A DNA stretch of 64,000 nucleotides from Choanephora cucurbitarum (taxonomy: Eukaryota > Mucoromycota > Mucoromycetes > Mucorales > Choanephoraceae), in assembly GCA_025331435.1 (NCBI GenBank), contig JAIWNI010000001.1, positions 434,001-498,000 on the forward strand, read 5' to 3'. The notes beneath the pieces are model-generated. The model was not told where the DNA came from and searched no databases. It saw nothing but the letters and a program-made list of their open reading frames with translations. The translations under genes were made by a program, and so were the position numbers. Below, piece after piece: positions 10,322-21,081 of this stretch (position 1 is the first letter of the stretch; every line of letters starts with the position of its first letter).

Positions 10322-12787
10322 TTAAAAATGAGACAAGTTGTTTGCACCATCCGAAAGAGAGATTCTAGTAACAGCAGCACTGATACTACCGTTTCGGGTA
10401 ATGGCTCTAGCTGCCATTGTGGAAGTACGACGACGAAGGTTAACAGCCTCTTCTTCTTCGGGTGTCATACCTAACATGCGGTGCTCACGAATCATGGCCT
10501 TTTCAAACAACAAGTCAGGAAGTGTGCAAGCACCTAGAGCACGACGCATTTGTGTGCTCAAATAGCTTAAGCCTACTTGGAATGAAGCATTCATCCAACC
10601 AAAGCCTTCTCGTGGAACACACTTGAAGTCAGTGCCGACATTGCCATATTCTACTTCTACCTTATGGGATAAGCTGACGACATCAAACTTCTCGGGTACA
10701 ACACCATTGAAATCAACAAAGCCTTTAGTAATACTAGAAATAAAAAAGATTTCATTAACCACACAGATAGAATAAGAAGGGGAGAAGTCAACTTACGTAA
10801 ACAACCAACGATAAGCTAATCTAGCAGCAGTATCTCTCATACCATATTTGTCTAGACCAATCCATGCTAGTATTTGATGAGGCGCCCAACCAAAAGGGAA
10901 ATCCCATTGTCGGTTAGGTCGTTCCAAGGAAATGGTACCTCGGGATTCTTCTGTTCCGGATACGAGACCACCCATTACCTCGAATTTAGAAAGGGAATGC
11001 TTGACCATCTCTTGAGCTTGATGTTGGCTTGCACAGCCAGCCCACAAAGCCCAAAAGCCAGTTACACTTTCATAAGTTGTCTGTTCTTCCTTTACTGTAT
11101 CATAGTCGAAATAGAGAGATTCTTTTTCATTCCATAGGTACTTGTCAATACGCTCGCGTCTAAGTTTAGCTCTCTCTAACCAATCCTCGGCATTTTGTTT
11201 AACACCATTAAAATCTTCTAAATCATCGTCCAAATGATCACGAATTACATCCGCAATATCGATTTCATATTTGTACAATAGAGAATTTAGATCGATAGTA
11301 GCCAAATTGGCACATACTTTTTCAAATCGATATGTTGTGTCATGACCAGATTCGCGAACTGCACGATCATGCAAGAAATATTCATCTAATTCAGGCTCCT
11401 TGATTTCACCGTCATTATACTTTTGGTTGAACTCATCTATAGAGACATTGTGCTTTGCGGCAAAAGGCTCAATGATATGAATAAAATGAGAGGCTTCTGT
11501 TTCAGGTGGAATACCAATACCATCAGGGCGATATCTTGAGAGCATTGTCTTTTTGTCTAATCTAGGCTCGGACATCCAAACATCCCAATACTCCTTGATA
11601 CAAGACTTCATCACTCGACGCAACCAAGCCTTATTTTCTTCTTTGTCATCTGGATGCAGTTTTTCATATACCTTAAGAACCATATCTGTCAAAAACGGAG
11701 GTTGTGATCTTGAAAGATAATATGAGCGATTGGCGTTCAAGATTTTGCCGTAATGTTTGATTTGATAAGCAAAGTTCTCCACCATACTACGCACAAGATC
11801 CAATCGACCATCCTCAATCAGACCCAAGGATGTAAAATAGGAGTCCCAACCATACATTTCATTAAAACGGCCACCAGGTACAACAAAGGGCTCACCAATA
11901 AAGGTATCGCGCCCCTGCTCATCTTTGACTTTTTTCATGGCCAAGGTCAACAAACCAGGTCGGTCATTGATACTCTTTGTGAACTCGGCTGTAATTTCTT
12001 TGGGTAGATATTCAACTTCCAAATTCATGTGCTTACGCATTTCTCCTGCCTGCTTATAGAATTCATAAGCTTCTTTATCATCATAAGGTACGTAAATGCG
12101 AGGGTTCTTGTTGGATGATCTGTTTTTAGGGTCTGGGCAGATAACTTCTAAAGAGTCAGCGTCAATACGACGTGTCAGACCATCCCAAAAGTTGAACTTA
12201 ATCATTCGAGACAGTCGGTCAACAGGGTTTTCATTCAGCCGAGCTTCGTCTAAAACAATGTGCTTTCGGCCATAGTCATTTGCCAATGCAAGTTCTTGTA
12301 ACAAGTTGGAAAGCATATAAGTACCGCGGATGTCAATCTTACGATATCCTCCAGAATCAGCAGTACCCAGGGACATTGTTTTGGGACCCAAGTCGTTGAT
12401 TGTGATCTGAAAGTCGCCATCAGTATCTTCTTGCTCCAAGATTTTGCGCTGGGTCTCTTCAACATCAATCAGAAACCTGCGCGCTTTATTCTTGTCATCT
12501 ATTAAATATGATGTTTAGTCACATCCTCTTTACTAAAGAACAACTCCTAAATTACCATGAGAGGCACGCCTTTTGCGAGCTCCTTCGAGTCCAACACCTG
12601 TAGCTTGCATATCGTGGCTTCTCTATAAATAGCATACTTTAATATTGGAAATTAAACAAATGTTTGATAGGCATACAGTATAGGTTCTTGTTCTATGTCT
12701 AGCATTATCACCAGTGGTGTAATAAGTAGAAGCAGGAGCATGAACATCATGGCTCGAATCGACATCAAATGCGCGTTGAGTGCTCAT
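10322..12787 (-). CDS. NTH1: Neutral (cytosolic) trehalase
   Basis: Exons in transcription order are 12787-12677, 12622-12556, 12498-10797 and 10733-10322, giving 763 residues, normal for fungal neutral trehalases. It hydrolyses trehalose to two glucoses in the cytosol (GH37). Both trehalase signatures are present: [15 protein letters not shown] and [10 protein letters not shown]. Ahead of the catalytic domain lies the EF-hand-like calcium site of the neutral class, [16 protein letters not shown]. An upstream basic Ser site (RKRRASHD, rebuilt across intron 2) fits the protein kinase A consensus. By analogy with yeast Nth1, phosphorylation and calcium would activate the enzyme. There is no signal peptide, which argues against an acid, secreted trehalase. 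The C-terminus carries a further Arg-rich Ser/Thr segment ([12 protein letters not shown]). Confidence 0.95.
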
Positions 12788-13444
12788 ATTTTAAAAGGGA
12801 ATAGAAATGTAAGAAAAGGAGAAAAAGCAATAGTCTTTTTGTATATTTTTTTTCTGTAGTTTTGATTGCTCATTGCAACATGTTCTGAGTTCAAATCTGT
12901 CGAATAAACAAAAGAAGACACATTGATTCGTTCATGAATACAAATGGTATTTTTGATTGTTCACCTTTCCTTTTTCAAATTCAGATTCATATTTCAAGGC
13001 AAGAATTTGTTGTCGAACAATGCTGTGCCTTAATCTAGCGTGAAATGATGCCAAGTTTCTCTCCTTTATGTTGTCTTTGAATATGTCGCTATTTAGATTT
13101 ATAGATGTTATTCATGCTTGACACAGGTTATACTCACTATTGCTAAGATGGGTTGATTATGCTACCTGCAAAAAAAAACTTGGAAATAGACGTTTAACAA
13201 CATTTCTTTTCTCATTCTAATCAAACTTATTGTAGTATTCTCTTGGTCCAAATTCTATATAGTGTTCCTCTCAACAAAAAACTAAGCTTACAACCAAGGC
13301 AGTAAACGTCTACTATTGCTTTACAAAGAAAACAGTTTGCTACAAAGCTCTTTTTTTAAAACACGATCTCTGATAGTAAAATCAAAAATAAAAAGTTGCT
13401 TTATTTGTCGAGTGCAAATAAAGAAATGTGTCTTTTGCATTTGC
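12788..13444. other. Intergenic region upstream of trehalase
   Basis: About 650 bases between the trehalase start (minus) and the stop of the flavin monooxygenase (minus). It should hold the trehalase promoter and the monooxygenase 3' end. No gene or obvious stress element was identified by eye. Confidence 0.4.
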
Positions 13445-15283
13445 TTACAACAATCGCGCACGTACTTGTTCCCTAATCCTCTTAAAGTTCTCTGTTGAAA
13501 ATGCAATCCAAAGGTTAATTGCTTCCTCGTTTAATTTTTCATAATCCTCAGGGTAATCTTCAACCACAGGAAGCGTCTCATCTGTCTTGATATGTTTGGC
13601 ATGATGATTCAGCCAAGTAATAAATGGTATCTTTCGTTTCCGGTCATTAATAAAGATTTGCTTCATATCTATGCCTGGATTGAATTCAGAAGCAAATTTT
13701 TGCATATAGGGAGTATCAGGCAATAAGGCTTTACCGGTCCAAACACGAGCTACACTGATAGCTTGGACATCAAAGTGGTTAGGCGTGCTGACAATTGGTG
13801 GCAAGCCGATGAAGGCCATAGTAGGATCCGACATCAAGAATACTTCACGATAGACATTCAATGGGTGCTTAGGTCCAAGTGCAATGTGACTAGGTGGAAT
13901 ATCGTCATAAAGTGGTCTCGGTGGTGGTAGTTTGGCTTCTTTATCAGGCTTATCAATCACAAGACCATCTAAAAATGCTAAGCGAGTTGAGAAGCCTGTG
14001 CAGAAGATGACTTGATCTATATCATCAATCATAGTGCCATCTTCAAAAGTAATACAACCATTGATGTTCCCATGCTTATCAGAAAAGGAAGACACATTTG
14101 GCTTGATGCTCACTGATTTAGGGATTGTACTACGAACAATGTTATACACTGTATAAGGTGATTCAAAGGGGCCTTGAATAGCCATAGTAGTCATTGCAGA
14201 AAATCCTTCTAATCCGCGAACAATATCAACTGCTGAAATACCTCCACCAATGACCAACACATGCTATAGACAGGCAAACAAACAAAGAAATAGAGTGTCA
14301 ATGTATAATGTTCCTTCCCTGTTTGACTATTACTTGCCTTATCCACAAAATCTTCAGGGCGTCTATATTGTACAGAATGCATGGTTTTGTCAGGAAACGT
14401 CTTGTTCCATTCTATGAAGTCTTTGAAGTCAGGTACATAGGGGTCTTGATGACGACCTGAAGCAACTACGACTCCATCAAAAGTCTCTTTCCATCGTGTC
14501 TCACGCACAATACCACTTGAGTATACATCATATTTAGACAGCGTCAATTCCCAACAATCGTTTGCTTGATCTTTAGTGACTAAATCCACACTGGTGTTGA
14601 ACTCAATCAAGTCAGTCAGATGGTAATGATCAGCATATGCCTCGAAATATTGTTGCGTAACTTCGTGCGAACACCACTCGGGTGTTCCTTTTGGAAATGG
14701 AAAGTCCGGATAAGCAAACATGCTTGTTGCTATATTGTTGTACAAGTCTCGATAGCAAGCTGAAGGTGGACTTTTGGCTAATAACTGTTTCATCGTTTCT
14801 GGCGTCATTTCAAACAGATGTTTTTGTCTTTCCTCCTTGACCTCCAATGCTTGCTTTTCAATATCTCGTGAAATACGCGAAGTAGGCATTTTGGGTTTTA
14901 ATGGTGCTAGTTCAGAATAGCACCTATAAATCAAGATGGTCTGTGTTGAGTATAGAGCACATATGAAGGAATAAATAGAGTTTATTTTACCACACTCCAC
15001 CAACAGAAGAACCTCGCTCAAACACTTTTACATCAATTCCTGCCTCCTTAAGGTGTCTAGCAGAAGGCAACTTGTATAAAAAAGAGAAATGGAATTAATG
15101 CCTGGCCTTTTTGTACATTGACCAACTATACTTTACACCAGAAGGCCCAGCTCCAATCACAGCTACTTTCTTGATTGGTTTTTTAAATTGAAAAGGGTGT
15201 TGAAGTGCTTGTTCAGCTTCTTCTAACGCAATACGTTCAATTTCTTTAACGTCCAATACTTTAAAACCTGATTGATCAACCAT
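13445..15283 (-). CDS. Flavin-containing monooxygenase
   Basis: Exons in transcription order are 15283-15137, 15070-14991, 14923-14338 and 14263-13445, giving 543 residues. The FAD Rossmann motif VAVIGAGPSG is at about residue 40, completed by exon 2 (LPSARHLKEAGIDVKVFER). The monooxygenase signature region reads FPDKTMHSVQYRRPEDF, directly followed by the NADPH-binding motif HVLVIGGGISAVDI. These place it in the class B flavin monooxygenase family, which oxygenates soft nucleophiles (N or S) or ketones using NADPH and oxygen. The substrate is not deducible. No transmembrane anchor is evident at the C-terminus (REQVRARLL). Intron 3 (14264-14337) must be GC-AG with donor AAG|GCAAGT, because the nearby GT donor breaks the frame. 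Confidence 0.9.
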
Positions 15284-15445
15284 ATGAGATATTGTAGAAA
15301 GAAAGAGAAAAGAACAAGACTCAAAAATCCCAAGAGAAAAATAATGAGAAATGCATCACGTGAGCTTTTAACAAACAAAAAGATAAAGGTTGAAAAAACC
15401 TCTTTTTTTTTATTTATTTTGAAAAAATAATGGGTTGTATCACAT

Positions 15446-16641
15446 TTAGTTCATGGATTGAACCAACTTGTTGATGAAGTGTTCACGGTTACCAGTGTCA
15501 CCACCTTCAATGAAGTTGAGCAACTTACGTTCTCTCCACATGTTGTTGGGGTTGGAGAGCTTGAAGGGCCAGAGGAAGTTGGAGGCTTCCTTGAAGTGAG
15601 GACCAACAGTGGCAATTTCGTGGATGAGATCTTCAACACAGATGATGTTGTACTTGCCAAGAGCTTGTTCGATAACAGCGTTGTCATGGATAGGGATACG
15701 TTGCTTGTTAACCTTACCGTAACCACGCTTGTAGATCAATTCACGGATGGTCTTCAAGTTGGGGTAACCGTAGGCGACGTAGGGTTGGATCAATTGGAGC
15801 ATCTCAGAGGTAGCCTTGTTAAGACGAACGAAGACACCGTTGTTGATTTGGAGGAGACGCAAGAGTTGGAGAACCTTACGGGGCTTGGGGGCAATGTTGT
15901 TGATACCACGGACACGAACAACGAAGACGAGCTTTTCTTGAGCAGGAACGTAGTAGTTACCTTGAGCCTTGGCTTGACGACGGAGACGGATTTCGTTAAG
16001 GGCAGTAGCCTTGTATTCAGCATCGTGCTTAGCAGCACGCTTGAAGATATCGCGTCTCTTGGCGATCTTGGCCTATTGAACTTGAGGTTAGTTTGCCTTT
16101 GATTACAGACTATCAGAGGGTTCACATAGAAAAAAGAAAATCAAGATTCAGTCCCGAAAGATGGTTAACTATAAGACATCATCGAGTGCAATCTAGCCTA
16201 TATGGGTTGTACCCCGATTGTCATCACACATCTTGTTTCTTTTTGTAGTTTTCCCTCTCGATCACTCATATCTTCAACGTTTGTTCTATACTTGCCTTGC
16301 GAAGTTCAGCCTTCTTGGCGGCAGCGGCTTCGGCAGCCTTGGCATCAGCCTTGTTCTTCTTCAAGAGGGTTTCAGGAACGAGGACGTCGTTAGCAGCGGG
16401 GACGTTGCTATCATCGCAAGGAAGTATTGGTTAGATGAAGTTACTTTGGAAACGAAAAAAGAAAAAGGTCTGTGTATAAGCCACCTAAACTGACAGGCAT
16501 AACAAGGCATGCTTTTTGTTTAATGCAATAGCAAAATGGAGCATGCATGTCTGCCCGAGAAGAGGCGTAGTGTTGTAATATACAAAGACCTTTTTCGTTT
16601 TCTCGACAAGCGATGGGTTTGATGACTTACTAAGCAACCAT
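15446..16641 (-). CDS. RPL7: 60S ribosomal protein L7 (uL30)
   Basis: Exons in transcription order are 16641-16631 (only 11 nt), 16407-16296 and 16072-15446, giving 249 residues, the usual length. The eukaryotic N-terminal basic extension ([20 protein letters not shown]) is followed by the uL30 core: [56 protein letters not shown] and [17 protein letters not shown], then [20 protein letters not shown]. It is a structural protein of the large subunit. Codon usage is strongly biased (AAG, GGT, TTG/CTT), as expected of a highly expressed gene. Both introns are long (about 222 nt). Intron 1 follows a minimal MVAY exon. Intron 2 starts with GC (CGCAAG|GCAAGT) and contains a C/D box snoRNA. A pyrimidine-rich leader precedes the start codon. 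Confidence 0.96.
16142..16235 (-). ncRNA. Intronic C/D box snoRNA in RPL7 intron 2
   Basis: On the minus strand the intron contains CAAGAT then a C box (GTGATGA at about 16221-16227), and at the other end a D box (CTGA, 16148-16151) directly followed by ATCTTG. CAAGAT and ATCTTG are perfectly complementary, forming the terminal stem of a C/D snoRNA about 94 nt long. A C'-like CGATGATG lies inside. The 20 bases ending one base before the D box (ATAGTTAACCATCTTTCGGG) are antisense to the conserved large-subunit rRNA segment CCCGAAAGATGGTGAACTAT with one internal mismatch. By the D+5 rule the guided base is the G of CCCG, which I believe is yeast 25S Gm805, next to Am807. Yeast RPL7A and RPL7B introns host snR39 and snR59, which guide Am807, so host and rRNA region look conserved. 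Confidence 0.85.
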
Positions 16642-17081
16642 ACTGGTACTGTCTGAACTGGTGTAAAAGAGAGAGAACTATACAAAAAAAAATTTTCGTT
16701 CTTCATGAAGCTTTCTGAATTTCCAGTTCCGGGCCGAGCAATCACTGTCACGATTTGCAAGCCCGAAGGTGGATAATTTGAGTGGGTGTCCTGGAGTTTT
16801 AATAAAGACTTTCAAGCTACTTGGATGGATTGGTTCGGGATATGTTCTTGAAGCAAGGCCAGTTGCATCAACAAGAGGCCAACAGGAACGAGAGCAGTAG
16901 ATAATGTCTATCATGAAATTCATTTTTTCCGGTAAAGGTAAAGACTTTAAAGACAAAAGAACTTTCCTAATTTGATACACTCAAAATATCTGACACCTGC
17001 AAGCCCTACAAAAATTCAAAATAAGTATCAAATTCCCTTGAAAAAAAGATCTGCTGTTTTTATTAAGAACAATTAATAGAT
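16642..17081. other. RPL7 upstream region and 3' flank of the coiled-coil gene
   Basis: No gene is supported here. On the minus strand, TCTCTCTTTTACACC lies just upstream of the RPL7 start, a pyrimidine-rich leader like those of other ribosomal protein genes. The rest is mixed-composition DNA with short open frames that do not look coding. Confidence 0.4.
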
Positions 17082-17109
17082 TATGTATATGTATATGTAT
17101 ATGTATATG
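17082..17109. repeat. (TATATG)n microsatellite
   Basis: About four and a half tandem copies of the hexamer TATATG, lying in the probable 3' flank of the coiled-coil gene. Likely length-variable between strains. Confidence 0.8.
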
Positions 17110-17188
17110 GGGTAGGTAAAGGATAGTCATAGAGAGAAGCATAATAAAATAGTCATTAAGGTAAGAAAATAAAAGTAATCATAGTTGG

Positions 17189-18298
17189 TTAAGTTGAAAC
17201 AATAGAAAGTTGGCTTGGATGCATTCCTACTAGGCCTGAATGCTGACATGACTTATTTGATCCAGCAACCGAAGTCATTGCCAATGCACCCAATGTTTGA
17301 TCTATGCTGCTTCTAGGTGAATTGCAGTCTGTATCATCGTCCGAGGCTTTTCTCTTCTTTGGGTTGTGTTGGCATAACTTTGAAAAGCCTCGCTTTATCA
17401 TTCGATGCATGAATGACTTCTTCTTGTTGGCTTTCTCTGTCATTGAATAGTCAACGATTGTACTTGAAGACAAACCGAAATCTACTGTTCCAGTGTGATC
17501 TTGCAGATTTGACTGTGGCTCGTTATAGGCAGTTGATTGTAAGACATGAACGTTCAATTCTTGCTCAATAGCACGCATTGTGTCTTGAATGCTATCTAGA
17601 ATAGCACCCGGTTGAAGTTCTTTTTGGTAATTATCAGTTAAAGAAGACCATTCTTGTTCATCAATATCACTTCCTTCATCGTATATTTCAGATTCAACTG
17701 AGTCTATTTACATAAAGCAAAAGATTAGATTACAGTCTGAAACAAAGCGTAGGTGCATTCTGTTCAGCTTACCTTGATACTGCTGTTGGGTAGCAATAAG
17801 ATAGTCTACTTTGTTATTGAGATAAACAATCATGTCGTCTTTTTCGTCCAAGTTTTGCTGATGTCTCTTTTGCATTGACTTGAGTTTGCGTCGATATTGA
17901 ATATCAAGTTGTTGATAGTTCGATTCAATCTCCAAAGCTCTACTCCTCCATTTGGAAGCTACTTCTTTCAAAGCCGCAATTTCAGACTACAAATAATTTG
18001 TTTAGTAAACAATCATGAGTAAACTAACCAAACAAATTACCTCTTTTGTCAACAAATCAGTCTCCAATGCTGCGACATGCAAATTCAGTTCACCAATATA
18101 TTCCATCAATTGCTCTTGTTCTGCATCTTCTTGTGTGTCTATGTCTTCTGTCTCTGTTTCTAGCTCAGCCTCTGTTTCATCTGTATGAATGTGTGAAGGA
18201 AGCAAAGCCATCACTGCTGCCACAATGGAAGCAGCCTCTGTGTCATTTTGTTGTTCGAAATAAGCCTGCAAGCAATCTGAATCATTAGTTGAGCTCAT
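17189..18298 (-). CDS. Coiled-coil protein of unknown function
   Basis: Exons in transcription order are 18298-18041, 17986-17773 and 17703-17189, giving 328 residues. The N-terminal 70 residues are acidic with runs of Glu/Thr/Asp (ETEAELETETEDIDTQEDA). A coiled coil follows, spanning the first two junctions (SEIAALKEVASKWRSRALEI through LDEKDDMIVYLNNKVDYLIA). The C-terminal half is Ser/Thr-rich with a basic patch (HNPKKRKASDDDTD) that could act as a nuclear localisation signal. No catalytic motif or known domain is recognised. All junctions keep frame, and the start Met begins the acidic block. It could be a scaffold or cytoskeleton-associated factor, but that is only a guess. Confidence 0.8.
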
Positions 18299-18537
18299 TG
18301 CTTCTAATTCAGCAGGAATGCAAAGAGAAAGGACAAAATGAAGACTATACTAAATAGAAGAGAAAAACAAGGAGAAAAAGAAAGTGAAGAAAAAAAGAGA
18401 AAAAAGGATGAAATAAAGTGTTTGATGTAAAAATAGTGAAATTAACAGTAAAAACGTACACACACAGAGTAAATACAGCTTTTTTTTTTCAAGTTATTTT
18501 TTTATTATGTACAAATTGATTAATTTACACAATGAAT
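18299..18537. other. Intergenic, promoter of the coiled-coil gene
   Basis: About 240 A/G-rich bases on the plus strand (T/C-rich when read in gene direction) between two minus-strand genes. No open frame of interest. Confidence 0.4.
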
Positions 18538-18840
18538 TTAATGGTTCATAGATCTTGGTTGGATAGCAGGGTTGTTGATTTGCTTTGCGTAATTACCGGG
18601 ATTCTTTGGGATGTCATGTTGACGAGAAGCAGAGTGGTTCTTCATGTCCTGAGCTTGTCTTTCTTGAAGGATACGGGCACGCATTTGTTCATCTTCGACG
18701 CTTTCTTGTTCTTTTTCTTGTTCTTCTTCAGTCTTCTTGTTATGCAAATGGTTGTGGTGGTTGGGTTGCTTTACTCTCATTCCACCAACGACTTGGGCAG
18801 GAGAAACATCAGAGGGAATACTGGGGTGGTTGTTAGGCAT
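18538..18840 (-). CDS. Small hydrophilic protein, 100 residues
   Basis: An uninterrupted frame from a Met (MPNNHPSIPSDVSPAQVVGG) to a stop. The protein is rich in His, Asn, Gln, Glu and Lys, with a helical charged centre (EEEQEKEQESVEDEQMRARI) and no hydrophobic core, so it is probably disordered. Codon use is more biased than in surrounding noncoding DNA. A TATA-like box lies 54-61 bases upstream and a short leader fits strong transcription. I do not recognise a family. The composition resembles small stress- or sporulation-associated hydrophilic fungal proteins, but this is inference from composition only. Confidence 0.7.
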   Translation of the reverse strand: MPNNHPSIPSDVSPAQVVGGMRVKQPNHHNHLHNKKTEEEQEKEQESVEDEQMRARILQERQAQDMKNHSASRQHDIPKNPGNYAKQINNPAIQPRSMNH

Positions 18841-18893
18841 GTTTGTTATAATAAATAATCAATAATGAGGAAGAATTGTGATGATACTGTCTG

Positions 18894-18901
18894 TTTATAT
18901 A
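18894..18901 (-). promoter_or_regulatory. TATA box of the small hydrophilic protein gene
   Basis: TATATAAA on the minus strand, 54-61 bases upstream of the ATG at 18840. That spacing would place transcription start about 25-30 bases before the ATG. It is one of the clearer TATA boxes in the window. Confidence 0.5.
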
Positions 18902-21081
18902 CTTTTTTAAAAATAATTTGTATGACTCAAATAGCTTAGGGTTTATTTTAAATCATCATGACATCAAGACTATAGTTTATGCGAAAATCTCCAACTGGGC
19001 TTGAATAAGATTTATGCCACGAAACAAGTGAAAAGTGAAAAGTCTATTCATAGTAAAAGCAAACATGAACAAAGAATAGCATTCTGGAGATTCTGATAAG
19101 CAGTATGTATACATGACTTGCCATTTGATATCAAATATTGCACCCGTATTATCAACTCAACTTTAGACAGGTCACTCTGAATATTGAACTAGGTTGTCGT
19201 GAAAAACCATCTTGATGATACGTAATGTAAGCAGTGAGCTGTTTGACATGTCATATATTGTCTAACGCGCAATCCTTTAATTGAAAATATTTGCCATGAC
19301 GTAGTAAGTTAGCTTGTGTCGATAAATCAAGCGCTTTTAATGGCTCATGATCTTTTTGTTTTTTTTTTTAGGAAAAACTAAAAAAGAAACTTGTTTAACT
19401 CTTGCAGAAAATATATTTTCGGATGTTTAGTAGCTAGATTTGAGTATGGTTCTAACACTGTCATTCCTTAGTCCTCACTGATTTAAAGCATACATGTTGA
19501 ATCGCAAAAACGGAAGCAGGGAACCAAACAGCACCTGAATTCAAAGCCCCCATTTTTTCTTTTCTCTGCTTACAAGGTAAACATAGTTGTTTTTGATAAC
19601 TCATTGAACTAAAAAAAAGCTGATTAGAATTTAGATCGCTTTTCTTTGTGTATTCACTATATGAGGCGAAGGTGCAACGATTACATGTAATTGAAATGAG
19701 AGTGTTTTAATAATGACTATCTATTTCGACCAAAATCAAGATAGAGATTCTTTCATTACTAGTATGTTTCCCTAACCGCGTCAATATGAGGTAGCTAGGT
19801 AAAAGGACCATTTACAACATGCATGATTTTTCCATCTAAAAATAAATTTGTATGTTACACACAGCTGGAGAATCTATCTTATGCCGCATAAAAAAACACC
19901 ATTTCATGATCTTTACTGTCATATTGAGCCTCGTTTATTCTAATAAAACAGTTATGTATAACTACTATTCTACAGATAAAAAAACTCAATAAACGAGTCA
20001 TGAATAACCATGGCTGCTGCATAAGCGATTTAGGGAAGCAACAGTCATTGGAGAAAAAGGAAAGAGGGAGAGAAGTTGATTGTTTACTGGTTTACAGATA
20101 GAATTTCCTGCACATATTAGTCAGTTTGATGAGACAATTTGTAATTCGTAGAACGATGAGCTTCTCTGTTCCAAAAGCTTCAATGAGACTAATTCTGCTG
20201 TGCCTGAGAAGTCATTTATTGTTTGGCCCAGATCATTTAGAACATATCCCTTGATTATCTGATTTACCTTTTTAGTTCTAGGTACTTGTAAAATTATCTA
20301 TGCATTGAACAGATACAGAAAAGTCCTAGCTATTTCAAAGCTTCGTAGTCGCCCTTCATAAATTCCACTCAATTTCTAATAAATGAATCAGTATTGTATC
20401 ACATATCGTCCCATAATATCCATGCTCTTTTTATTCTTCTTCTTTAGCCTTAGTCATACAGGTAAATAATGTGTTGGCTTAACACCAAAAGAATCATTGT
20501 GCTCAAAATGGACTAAGTCGGTTACTGTAATAACTAACAATAACACAAAGAATTTCCAAGTAAGGAATAGAAGAAAGAAAGAAAACAATGCCTACAGGCA
20601 AGTGTATACCAACAAATGATAAACACAATAAACCAAGGCATTTACATGAGCCTTCCTCAAAGGAAAAAATAACAGCCATGATAAATTTATTGTTTAGTCT
20701 TTGAAATTTGATACAAAGATCCAAATTTATCCAACATCACATGTCTAAATTCTCTTGTTAGGTATCCTAGGTTTGGAGCAAGCCTTTGGAGGTTAATATA
20801 GGTTATGAAAACATAATCAGAGCTATGGCTTTACAGTTATTCTTTTTTCTACCTCTTACTCAAAACGGAGGGGGAGAGAGATGCACATACAAAAAAAGCT
20901 TCTAAACAGAGTAGTAAATGCTGACTATCCTCGAGGCTTTGATTTGCTGAGAAAATAAAAATAAAAAAGAAAAACTCCCCGCATAGAAAATCTTTACTTT
21001 CTTCCAACTATAGTCAAGCAAGCGAGTGTGTCTTTTTTCTTTTTTCTTCTTTTATTTTTGACTCATAACTATCACTTGCGT
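18902..21081. other. Intergenic region, about 2.2 kb
   Basis: AT-rich DNA between the divergent starts of the small hydrophilic protein gene and the adenylyl cyclase-like gene. Open frames are short and look noncoding. The final 120 bases before 21082 are T/C-rich (TTTTTTCTTTTTTC and similar), probably the cyclase leader. No repeat or RNA gene is recognised. Confidence 0.4.

Noticed and set aside
12870..12910. GTTCAAATC resembling a tRNA T-loop (a similar motif lies near 51405 on the minus strand)
   Set aside because: No acceptor, D or anticodon stems could be formed around either motif.
15458..16102. Long plus-strand open frame opposite RPL7
   Set aside because: It is the mirror of a highly expressed, codon-biased ribosomal protein gene on the minus strand; such antisense frames are a known codon-bias artefact.
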